The position numbers and the translations under genes were made by a program. Source: Platerodrilus igneus (Eukaryota > Arthropoda > Insecta > Coleoptera > Lycidae). From it: DNA of 64,000 nt. The stretch spans positions 1,798,001 through 1,862,000 of the forward strand of contig JARFIW010000108.1 in assembly GCA_036346225.1 (NCBI GenBank), in the 5' to 3' direction. Shown here piece by piece: positions 11,180-21,290 of the stretch; position 1 is the stretch's first letter; each line of letters opens with the position of its first letter. Below the pieces are notes generated by a model. The model saw only the letters and a program-made list of their open reading frames with translations, was not told the DNA's origin and did no database searches.

Positions 11180-13079
11180 TTGCAAGTAAGTCTGAAGGAC
11201 ATAGTGGTACTGAATCCTCTGCAGCAAGGATGGTTACATGGGAAATAATTTGATCATGCAAAGCATAATTAAAAACTATAGTGTAAATAAAGGCTTTCGA
11301 TTCAGTACTACATTCTTCGATACGAAGAGCACTGGTCCGATTTAAAATTAATAACAATTTTCGCCAATACATTGCTAACTTATATAATAATAGCTTCACA
11401 ACCATATCTCTTATGGGCAAAACAACACCCCCTATTAGAATGAGTAATGGAGTAAAACAAAGAGATCCTTTATCGCCAATATTGTTTAATATGGTTTTGG
11501 ATGAACTGGTAGAAGCTATACACTCCACAAAAAGGGAACTGCAAGTACCATGGGGCGATATCAACATTGGAATAATGGCTTATGCCGACGATTTAGTAAT
11601 CTTTGACAGCCCCACCTCAGAAACGCAATTTTTGATCAAAAATGCCAAACCGTCTTCTCTAAACGTCAACTAATGGTCAATCTAGACAAAAGCAGTGCTA
11701 TTTCAGTAAGCACGGTGCCAAAAAGAAAAAAGACCTACGTGAATACCATCCAGCGATTTATATACAACAGAAACCTCATTTGCCAACTATCCCCTAGTAA
11801 CTTCCTTAAATATCTGAGGAGAAAATACAACTTCTTGGGGTCAGACAAAGCCAACAGCCAACATCACCGACCTTAAGCAACAGCTAAGGAACATTGAAAA
11901 GTCAGTCTTAAAGACCTACTTATTTCCTAGGCTATTATACAATTTGACTTACTTCTCAAACTATATTACATCTTTAAAAACTGCGCACAAATTAAAAGGA
12001 AAATCTTACATCTTCCGCAATCTATACCTAATTCCTATGTTTATGCAATTCCTAAAAACGGGGATTAGGAATATTGGAGCTAGCTTTCTATATCGCTTTT
12101 AGATCTTTCAGCCGTATTAACAAACTTGCTCATTCTGACGCAGAACACTTGCGACTAATCACTGGATCCCAGTGGTGCAGTCACTTTAAAACGGGTCTTG
12201 AGACTGCCTTAGGCCATAGGACTACGATCTCATCAAACCATAAATATTGCAGAAATAAACTGGAGAATTCTATCTCGGGCAATGGTTTAATAAATGGCAA
12301 CTGGCTTAGGAACCCTCACCATATTGGACAGGCAAAGACTTTGTTAAGGCAGTGCAGCTTAAAGGCAATGTCGTTTCAACGAAAGGTATTCCTTACAACT
12401 CCACGGTGGACTCCCAATGTAGAGAGCAGGGTGCAATAGGAAAAAAACCTTTCCCACGTACTCCTAGCGTGCCCTGCTACTCATTGGGAGAGGATTCAGA
12501 GGTATCCATCGGAATCATGGCATCCAGGAATGGTTGGACTACCCATATAGAACCGAACATCTGGTACTCCCGGGGTCAACGACGTATTCCGGATCTGATC
12601 TTGACGAAAAACCAATCAACCGTAGTTACAGATGTCGGAGTTTGTTGGGAGGGGCCTAGAAATTTGAAATCCTCGGCTACTGCCAAAATATTAAAATATA
12701 ACGATGAACCATGTATGTCCACCATAGTCACTAAATATGGGAATCAAAACATGAAACATCTTCCCTTTATTCTATGAGCTAGGGGCATTTGGTGCAATAA
12801 TAACGATGAACCCTGGAAGTAACTAAATCTTAACAAAGCTGATGCTGAACGTTTAATTACAAATACCATTCGTGGAAGTATTGAAATTCATCGGGTCTTT
12901 TCTTCTAGAGTTTTTCAAAATCGACGTCAATAGCTTAATGGTGTTTCCCAACACACCTAATGTCACTACATACTATTCACCCCTTCACAAAATTATATTA
13001 AACACATACTTTCGTCACCCTAGCCAAAAAGTTTTGAAAATAATGTATATTATTTAAGAAACCTCTACCTAGATCTATA
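11180..13079 (+). mobile_element. R2-like non-LTR retrotransposon, 5'-truncated, copy A
   Basis: This copy begins inside the RT at the sequence corresponding to 19,340 of copy B. Visible RT parts are DPLSPILFN near 11,465 (preceded by KQR where copy B has KQG) and AYADDLVIF near 11,580. The C-terminal restriction-like endonuclease has CRE[Q]GAI near 12,418, RIPDLIL near 12,586 and VVTDVGV near 12,620. These are the PD...D catalytic residues of the R2-group nuclease. A TGA at 12,775-12,777 and a TAA at 12,820-12,822 break the conserved tail, and several frameshifts and deletions occur. The RT copies element RNA at a nick made by the nuclease in intact relatives. This copy is dead. Confidence 0.85.
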
Positions 13080-15620
13080 GTTTGAAGATACCCAGTTGAG
13101 GATGCGTGATAGGGAATTTATAGTGAAAAGCTGATGGTGATGGATGAAATTTTCTAATACAGTTCCATTTTCGTCGGTGTTGGGGTTATACCATATTACG
13201 GATTTAGCATTGACATTGGCGTAGATGATTAGGGTTCTTGCCGATTTCAATGGGGATGTGTTTGATCTGGAGACGAAAAGTGTTAATCTTTTAGCATAAC
13301 TTCAGTCAATAAAAATTCTACTACCACTTCCACAACCAATACAACGCTTAAAGGTAATTTTTCTATATTTTGTAGAAGATGCTTAATTAGATCGGGTTGT
13401 AATTATAATCTTGTAGAATATAGGAGACTTTCCAGGCGATTATGAAAAGGGAAGCTGATGGAGTAGCTATTGTAAGATTAATGTTAGATTGTGGTTTGTA
13501 GATATCCAGGTGGGGATGCACGATAGGGAGTTTATAATATGTAGCTGATTGTTATGGATGAAATCTTCTAGTACCACTCCATTTTCGTCGGTGTTGGCAT
13601 TATACCATAATATGGATAAGGCATTGACATTGGCGCAGATGATTAGGATTTTTGCCGATTTCAGTGGGGATGTGTTTGATCTGGAGACGAAAAATGTAAA
13701 TGTTGGTTCTGTACTGGAAGTAGTAAGATATTAAGAAGATGGTTCCGATTTACTAGTGGAGTGCGATGACTGTAACTTGAGAAATAAACAGGGAAGCTGT
13801 GTAGGAAGCGTCGATGGTAATATCTGTTATTACGATAGTAGTGATTTGGTTAGGGCGATGATTGTCGTAGGTGCGTGTGAGTTTTAGGATACGTTAGGAA
13901 TTTTGTATTGTATCAGGTACAGTTCTTGGACTAACGATGTCGCGTAGCAGCGCATAGAGAGCTTTTTGCGAATGGTGAGTTGTAGCTGCGTAGCCGTGCC
14001 TCGTATGCCAATGCCACAGTGTTCCACGTTTCTGTAGCCACTAAACGACGCAACAGACCGCGAAGCGCGAGGAGATGGAGTAGCTAATGTAAGGTTAATG
14101 TTAGATTGTGGTTTGAAGATACCCAGGTGGGGATGCACGATAGGAAGTTTATAATATGAAACCGATGATGGTGGATGAAATTTTCTAGTACAGCTCCATT
14201 TTCCTCGGTGTTGGCGTTTAAGGTTTTTGCCGATTTCAGTGGGGATGTGTTTTTATCTGAAGACAAAAAATGTTAATGTTGGTTCTGTACTGGAAGTAAA
14301 AGAATATTAAGAAGATGGTTCCGATTTTCTAGTTAAGTACGATGACTGTAACTTGAGAAATAATGAGGGAGGCTGTGTAGGAAGCGTCGATGGTGGTATC
14401 TGTTATTACAATAGTGGTGATTTGGTTAGGGCGATGATTGGCATAGGTGCGTGTGAGTTAAAGGGTACGTTAGGAATTTTGTGTCGTCTCAGGTACGGTT
14501 CTTGGACTAACGCAGTCGCATAGCGGGGCACAGAGAGCTTTGCACGACACGGTGAGCTGTAGCTGCGTAGCAGTGCTTCGTTTGCCAATGACAGGGTTGC
14601 ACGTTCCTGTAGCCGCTAAGCGGCACAACAGAGCGCGAAGCGCAAGCTGAGTGATAAACAGTTCCGAACGCGAATAATTCAGTCTCGTTTTAATTGACAT
14701 CACTTTTAAAATAATTTCAGTCAATAAAAATTCTACTCCCACTTCCACAACCAATACAACGTTTTAGAGTAATTTTTCAATATTATTGTAGAGGATGCTG
14801 AATTAGATCGGGTTGTGATTATAAGCTTGTAGGATATAGGAGACTTTCCAGGCGATTATGAAAAGGGAGGCTGATGGAGTAGCTAATGTTAGGTTAATGT
14901 TACATTGTGGTTTGCAGATACCCAGGTGGGAATGCACGATAGGGAGTTTATAATAAGAAGCTGATGGTGATGGATGAAATTTTTTAGTACAGCTCCATTT
15001 TCGTTGGTGTTGGGGTTATATCATAATATGGATTAAGCATTGACATTGGCACAGATGATTAGGGTTGTTGCCGATTTCAGTGAAGATGTGTTTGATCTGG
15101 AGAAGAAAAGTGTTAATCCTGGTTTTGTACTGGCAGTAAAAAAATATTAAGAAGATGATTCCGATTTTCTATTGGAGTTTGATGACTGTAACTAGAGGGT
15201 TGACGAGGGAGGCTGTGTAGAAAGCGTCGATGGTGGTATCTGTTATAATATCGGCGATTTGGTTAGGGGGTTTGGTTGGGCATAGATGTGTAAATTAAGG
15301 GGTACGTTAGGAATTTTGTGTTGTATCAGACATGGTTCTTGGACTAGTGCAGTCGCATAGCGGCGCACAGGAAGCCTTGCGCGACACGGTGAGCTGTAGC
15401 TGCGTAGCAGTGCGTCGTTTGCTATGACAGTGACGCACGTTCCTGTAGCCGCTAAACGGCGCAACAGAGCGCAAAGCGCGAGCTGATAAACAGTTCCGAA
15501 CACGAGTAATTCAGTCTCGTTCTAATTGAGATCACTTTTAGCATTATTTCAGTCAATAAAAATTCTACTCCCACTCCCACAACCAATACGCCGTGTAAGG
15601 GTAATTTTTCTATAATATTT
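13080..15620 (-). repeat. Tandem array of R1-like endonuclease-domain monomers, array A
   Basis: Monomers recur with a marker (CCATTTTCGTCGGTG or variant) at about 13,164, 13,579, 14,196 and 14,995. The minus strand of a full monomer (about 800-840 bp) encodes EN pieces in the right order: LQLTMSRKALCALLRD, ALVQEPYLI.HKIPN with the metal-binding QEP glutamate, SPYFQYRT, ANVNAKSVIWYNPNTDENG, LENFIHHH, WVSSN.NLTLTLAT and DHNPI. Frames shift within each monomer, so none is a full gene. APE-type EN normally nicks target DNA for R1-type elements. Here it has become a satellite-like repeat. Confidence 0.75.
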
Positions 15621-15835
15621 TGAATCTTTTGCGTATAGAAGATTACTTCCTGACAAGCCAAGCGCATACCTATAAAGTCACAATTTCTTGTTTCTAAATC
15701 CATGATCTTATACTCTTAACGTTCAGAGAGAACCGGTATTTTTCATGTAGTAAAAAACAAATATACGACATGGCAAATCGATCAATCAGTGTCACTTTTA
15801 TTAATAATCAAATGTTTAATTACCTTAAGATACCT
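15610..15835. repeat. Common end segment of duplication, copy A
   Basis: The stretch from TTTTGAATCTTTTGCGTATA to CCTTAAGATACCT is nearly identical to 25,030-25,258. It marks the right edge of each duplicated block. No coding frame is recognised. Confidence 0.85.
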
Positions 15836-16230
15836 TTGGGTTTTCTAAAACTGTGTGTGGATGGGACAATCGATACTAATAACTAGGTGATTGTGAGGAC
15901 GGCCGTTTCGAAGACAATTGGAGCAAATGGGCGGATGAGATTAAAAGCTGGGACACTTGGTGACCTGATCCGGTACATTGGTTCTTCGAGCCAAATGAAA
16001 TCTTTTTTAGTTGATTTTCTTCTTTTTTTTTGTTTTTTGAAACGAATATTTTTTTGGTTCGTCTTATTAGTGTATTGCTTAGTCTGGCATATAAGTTCTT
16101 CCAGCTGTATAATTTTTTTGTTTTTTTAAATTTTCCTTGGGTTTTCTGAAACTGTTTGTAGATAGGACCATCGAAACGGGTAGCTATGTGATTGTGAGGA
16201 GGACCGATTCAAAGATAATTATAACAAATG
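15836..16230. repeat. Short tandem duplication at start of copy B
   Basis: The block TTTTCTAAAACTGTGTGTGG...TGTGAGGACGGCCG (15,840-15,905) recurs as GGGTTTTCTGAAACTGTTTG...TGTGAGGAGGACCG (16,140-16,205). The same block is present once in copy A, near 9,218. Confidence 0.7.
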
Positions 16231-17300
16231 GGCGGTTAGGATCGAAAGCTAGGACACGATTTTGTTAAATGCTTGCCGCAGGTGAAAGTTGAGCGGTAGA
16301 TCTTTAAAGAACGACCATATCGCTGGCATTATAGCATCCTGTGACAGAAACTAGTTTTTTTATTTGGCATGAATTATATCCAAAGTATACATATGAGGTT
16401 TTACGGTTAAAATCGTGCGTAGGCGGAGGAGAGACATTTACGATGAAGTTACCGGTATCGGTTTTGGAGCGGCGTATGGCTACGCAGATTTTATTTCGGT
16501 AGGATTCTTGAGAAATAGATGCAGGAGTGAATTTTGTCGGTAGAGGTAGAAGCGGGTGTTCGGGGTTGGATTTTCTCTATCAATATCAGAAATGATTATC
16601 TGTGGTTTGCGAAGTTTGGGAACGTGGATGGAACAGATATTTTGTTTCAAATTAGAGATAATACCAAAGTCGGAAGGTATATCTTTTCGGATAGTAACGG
16701 CTGATTTTTGAAGGAGTATGCTACGAATAGACAGGTCTGGTAGGGAGGTTGATTCTGTTTCACAATATTAAGTAATTGGGACAGAGTGGTTTCAGGGGAT
16801 GTGGGTCTTAAGATAAATGTTTTTGGTCGAGATTCTGTAAGCGGAACATATTATGAGGGGGTGGTTATAGAGGAGACGTCAGCGTAAGCAGGTTGTTGTA
16901 ATGGTTAAAGTTGTGTTACTGTGTGAGCTATCTTTTGTACTATGTATGTGTGAAAGTTCTTCTCGGCTTGGTAGAGCAATGTCCTCGATTCTTTGTAAAA
17001 TATATTGCGCATTAATTTGGTTAATCTTGTTTCCATCTCTGAAAACATATCTTTGAGGTCTCTTTTAATTGCTAAAATATTTTCTAGATTGGTTGTCGAA
17101 ATTATGTCCTTGTCATCCCTAGGTCTCTTGACTTTTTGGGAGTCTCGTAACGCGGAGTTAACTGATGATGTCCTAGATCTGGAGGAGAGTGGTGGCGAAT
17201 GTGACAACCGCGTCGACTTCTGAAATGGTATAAGTAAATCAGCTTATGCTGGTAAGGGCGGATAAGTTGGTGCCGTGGTCGATACACCAGGTTTTGTTGT
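16150..17300 (-). pseudogene. R1-like ORF1 (Gag-like), copy B
   Basis: On the minus strand the best open piece, 17,207-16,905 (100 aa), has a serine/arginine-rich start, a KRPRDDKD basic-acidic patch and a long amphipathic helix (about residues 45-80) consistent with an ORF1 coiled coil. Further downstream on the minus strand, pieces corresponding to the copy A zinc-knuckle region are present around 16,370-16,230, but several cysteines are lost and stops intervene. ORF1 of such elements packages RNA. Alignment with 9,210-10,540 supports common origin. The start methionine is not certain because an upstream frame at 17,287 overlaps. Confidence 0.65.
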
Positions 17301-17640
17301 TCTCAACGATCTAGAATGTTCCGGCTTGCTATTTTATTTGCCAATTGTTATTGTCATAGGAATTTTGTAGCTAATCGCACACTTGTCGATGATAAAATGA
17401 TTGTTTATTGTAAAGTTGGTGTGTACTTGTAACTTATGTAGCACTATGTTTTAATTTTACCTGTCCAATATACAAGACGTGTAGAATTTAGGGTTCTTTC
17501 CCTTCTGTTTCTTCACACGGGTGATGGCATATTGCCGTCCGTAATTTACTATTAATTTTTTGGCACTTAATTTCAGCCTACACAACCGCCTATTGCACAG
17601 GAGTACAGTTCCTGATCACTAACCCTTAATTCAGGCAAGA

Positions 17641-17913
17641 CTTGGTTGGCTGGGTAGCTGTGTGGTAGCTAGCATATGGGGGTCGGTGTCCAAATATGCC
17701 GTAGATGGGGACAAGGTAGCAGAGTTTTGCAGAAAATCGAGAAATAAAGTCCAATTGGCTTGGCGTGTATTATATGCTACGGCTTTTTGGAGAGCTCTAG
17801 GGGGTGGTTGTAGAAGATGCTGAATAAGTTCGGGTTGTGATCAAAAGCTTGTAGGATATAGAGACTTTCCAGACGATTATGAAGAGGGAGGCTGATGGAG
17901 TAACTAATGTAAG
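17641..17913 (-). pseudogene. Spacer plus EN-domain scrap, copy B
   Basis: The left part, with AGCTGTGTGGTAGCTAGCAT, matches the spacer flanking the SINE in copy A. The right part (about 17,815-17,913) is the end of an EN monomer, with AGCTTGTAGGATATAGAGAC and GGAGGCTGATGGAGTAACTA. The R2-like element starts immediately after AATGTAAG at 17,913. Confidence 0.65.
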
Positions 17914-17977
17914 AAAATCGCTCCTACAGCACCAAAGGCTCCGGTGTCCTAATCAAAAACCTAAAGGCAATCACGAA

Positions 17978-18053
17978 TGCAACTTATGTGAACGAAATTT
18001 TTACTCATCCAGGATTAAGGCAACACATTAAAAAATCACATGCCGATGAGTAT
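17978..18053 (+). pseudogene. R2-like N-terminal C2H2 zinc finger
   Basis: The cysteine pair is in CNLCERNF (17,978 on). The histidine pair is in LRQHIKKSHADEYN (about 18,014-18,055), in a frame one base apart. Cx2C, a linker and Hx4H followed by .YN is the classic R2-group finger that helps bind target DNA. The frame change between the two halves disables this copy. Confidence 0.7.
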
Positions 18054-18326
18054 AACTTACTATTATAACAGCAAACGGGCAAATCCAGAGTAACAACATA
18101 GTCCAAACTGGAATTAATGCTAATAACTCAAGAAGACGCAGCCTATGAGGGTCTACATATTAATAAGTGTCTCATCGACAAATTCAATAAACTTCTTGAG
18201 AGTATCAGATACTAACGAAAACAAGCTGAATATAAAACCCTACTTTGCAGACTCAAAATTGAGCAGCAAGAAGCTACAGATGATCTCAATGAGAAGGAAC
18301 TAGCCAATCGAAGTACCCGTCGGACT

Positions 18327-20309
18327 TTGGCTAAAATAGTGCGGTTGAACAAAATTTCTAACATTGTTTGTCCCGATGGCAACGATAGACGAAATAGCAC
18401 GATAATCTCTGACAACGAGATATCATACTACTATAATATTAATGATCCAAAAAAATTACATCTGCCACTATCTGAAGATTATAAGCTGGATACAAATGCT
18501 TCTAATACCATTGAAAAGTTGCCCAAAGATAACAATATTGCCGATTTAAATAACAAACAAATTACGAAAATCCAAACTAACGATACCTCGTGCGTGGATG
18601 TATTTTACAAACTGTTTAGAAATATATTAGAATCTCAGGAGATTAACAACACTGACAGAAGACTGATAACATCTATCCTAAGCAAGGAAGAGAATATTAA
18701 GAAACTAATTAACGGCTATGTTGAATCACGTATTATTGAATTTGCTTCCAAAAGATGTACGTGTCAAAAGGCACCTCCAACATGCAGAGGAATAATCAAC
18801 AAACCGCACATTATGGGCTTAATGCAGCTAAAAGAGCATTCCTTTCCTAAGCAGCAACAATCTATGTACAATAAGAATCGCGCGCAGTTAGCTAACAACA
18901 TTATTGGCAATATTACCTCTTCCCGTAACAACAACTCTCCAGCAAATGAAGACGTAGAGCAAGCCTATACTACAATTTTTAATAGAGGGGTTATAGATGA
19001 TAAAAAACAATTGATCACGAAAGCACATGGAACCAATAACGAGGAATTCATCTTGCAACCTATAACTCTTGAAGAACTTCAGTGGGCACTTAAGTCTACT
19101 AAGTTCACTTCAGCCGGCCCCTATAATTTAAATATTAAAAGTATGCAGAAAATGTTAACGTCTACAGCTCTAATTATACTCAACGACATCTATTGTACCG
19201 GACATGTCCCAGAAACATTGAGAGTATCCAGGACTATAATTATCCCCATGAAAGGAGATCCTAAAGGTGTAAATAATTGGAGACCTATCACTATCGGTTG
19301 CATTATTTTAAGAGTACTCAATAAAATTTTGGCGAAAAGGTTGCAAGACATAGTGGTACTGAATCCTCTGCAGCAAGGATTTATTCAATCGGATGGTTAC
19401 ATGAGAAATAATTTGATCATGCAAAACATATTTAAAAACTAGAGTAAACATTAAACCTTACAATAAGGTTGCTCTAGACATCTCAAAGGCTTTCGATTCA
19501 GTTCTTCGGTACAAAGAGCACTGGCCCGATTTAAGATTAATAACAATTTCTGCCAATACATTGCAAACTTTTATAATAATAGCTTTACAACCATATCTCT
19601 TATGGGCAAAACAACTCCCCCTATTAGAATGGGTAATGAGTGAAACAAGGGGATCCTTTATCGCCAATATTGTTTAATATAGTTTTGGATGAACTGGTAG
19701 AAGCTATACACTTAACGAAAGGAGGACTGCAAATACCAGGGAGCGATATCAACATCGAAATAATGGCTTATGCTGACGATTTAGTAATCTTCGGCAACAC
19801 CACTTCAGAAACGCAATTTTTGATCAAAAAATGCCAAACCTTCTTCTCTAAACGTCAATTAATGGTCAATATAGACCAATGCAGTGCTATTTCTGTAGGC
19901 ACGGTGCCAAAAAGAAAAAATACCTATGTGAGTACCATCCAGCGATTTTCATACAACGGAAACCTCATTCGCCAACTATCCCCTAATGACTTCCTTAAGT
20001 ATCTGGGAAAAAATACAACTTCTTGGGTCAGACAAGGCCAACATCACCGACCTTAAGCAACAGCTAAGGAACATTAAAAAGTCAGTCTTAAAGCCAACCA
20101 AGAAATTGGATCTAATAAAGACCTACTTATTTCCTAGGCTATTATACAATTTGAGCGACTTCTCAAACTATATTACATCTTTAAAAACTACGCACAAATT
20201 AAAAGGAAAATCTTACATCTTCCGCAATCTATACCTAATTCCTATATTTATGCAATTCCTAAAGACGGGGATTAGGAATATTGGACCTAGCTTTCTATAT
20301 CCCTTTTAG
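18327..20309 (+). pseudogene. R2-like reverse transcriptase, copy B
   Basis: The longest open frame in the window runs 18,327-19,442 (371 aa from its first Met; the true protein started further upstream). It includes a charged region, then RT blocks TIIIPMKGDPKGVNNWRP near 19,230 and LNPLQQGF near 19,360. A frame change near 19,440 leads to ALDISKAFDS with the first catalytic aspartate near 19,471. Another change leads to the frame 19,640-20,056 with KQGDPLSPILFN, AYADDLVIF (catalytic aspartates near 19,774) and FLKYLG. The next frame (19,986-20,309) continues the thumb. Sequence order and wording match R2-group RTs. Confidence 0.85.
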
Positions 20310-20549
20310 ATCTTTCAACCGTATTAACAAACTTGCTCATTCTGACGCAGAACACTAGCGACTTATCACTGGATCCCAGTGGTGCAGTCACTTTAAAACG
20401 AGTCTTGAGACTGCCTTAGGCCATAGGACTACGATCTCATCAAACCATAAATATTGCAGAGATAAACTGGAGAATTCTATCTCGGGCAGTGGTTTAATAA
20501 ATGGCAACTGGCTTAGGAACCCTCACCATATTGGACAGGCAAAGACTTT

Positions 20550-21140
20550 GTTAAGGCAGTGCAGCTTAAAGGCAATGTCGTCCTAACGAAGAGTACTCCT
20601 TACAACTCCACGGTGGACTCCCAATGTAGAGAGCAGGGTGCAATAGAAAAAAAACTCTTTCCCACTTACTCCAAGCGTGCCCTGCTACTCATTGGGAGAG
20701 GATTCAGAGGTGTCCATCGGAATCATGGCATCCAGGAATGATTGGACTACCCATATAGAACCGAACATCTGGTACTCCCGGGGTCAACAACGTATTCCGG
20801 ATCTGATCTTGACGAAAAACCAATCAACCGTAGTTACAGATGTCGGAGTTCGTTGGGAGAGGCCTAGAAATTTGAAATCCTCGGCTACTGCCAAAATATT
20901 AAAATATAACGATGAACCATGTATGTCCACCATAGTCACTAAATATGGGAATCAGAATAACATGAAACATCTTCCCTTTATTCTATGAGCTAGGGGCATT
21001 TGGTGCAATAATAACGATAAACTCTGGAAGTAACTAAATCTTAACAAAGCTAATGCTGAACGTTTAATTACAAATACCATTCGTGGAAGTATTGAAATTC
21101 ATCGGGTCTTTTCTTCCAGAATTTTTCAAAATCGACGTCA
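20550..21140 (+). pseudogene. R2-like restriction-like endonuclease, copy B
   Basis: The knuckle region starts with CRE[Q]GAI at 20,625 and continues in another frame with LSHLLQACPATH, giving C, x2, [Q], x8, H, x4, C. The second cysteine is replaced by glutamine (CAG at 20,634-20,636). The nuclease core follows: RIPDLIL near 20,791 and VVTDVGVRWE near 20,826, then KYN and HLPFIL. A TGA (20,986-20,988) replaces the usual glycine codon before ARG, and a TAA follows at 21,031-21,033, before the C-terminal helix. In intact elements this enzyme nicks the target. Confidence 0.85.
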
Positions 21141-21290
21141 ATAGCTCAATGGTGTTTCCCAACACACCGAATGTCACTACATACTATTCACCATTTCACA
21201 AAAATACATTGAACACACACTTTCGTCACCCTAGCCAAAAAGTTTTGAAAATAATGTATATTATTTAAGAAACCTCTACCTAGATCTATA

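Larger units (their letters stand above)
9040..15835. repeat. Segmental duplication, copy A
   Basis: Order within the copy is: spacer, R1-like ORF1 (minus), unique spacer with SINE, EN scrap, R2-like element (plus), EN-domain array (minus), common end segment. Every part recurs in the same order and orientation at 15,955-25,258. Matching anchors include GATCCGGTA...TTCGAGCC (9,055 and 15,967), AGCTGTGTGGTAGCTAGCAT (10,683 and 17,655) and the R2-like 3' end (13,079 and 21,290). Copy A is shorter because its R2-like element has lost its 5' 1.4 kb and its array has fewer monomers. Confidence 0.85.
17914..21290 (+). mobile_element. R2-like non-LTR retrotransposon, copy B (near full length)
   Basis: Three R2-group modules occur in order: an N-terminal C2H2 zinc finger (17,978-18,053), an RT (18,330-20,300) and a C-terminal restriction-like endonuclease with its CCHC-type knuckle (20,600-21,140). 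The element ends near 21,290, where EN-monomer sequence resumes, and no poly-A tail is visible. It carries frameshifts in the finger and in the RT, and stops in the tail, so it is inactive. Intact R2-group elements use the finger and nuclease to recognise and nick a specific target, commonly 28S rDNA. No rDNA flanks are visible here. Confidence 0.85.

Noticed and set aside
11169..11567. 132-residue minus-strand frame
   Set aside because: It is antisense to the R2-like RT remnant, which has the recognisable motifs.
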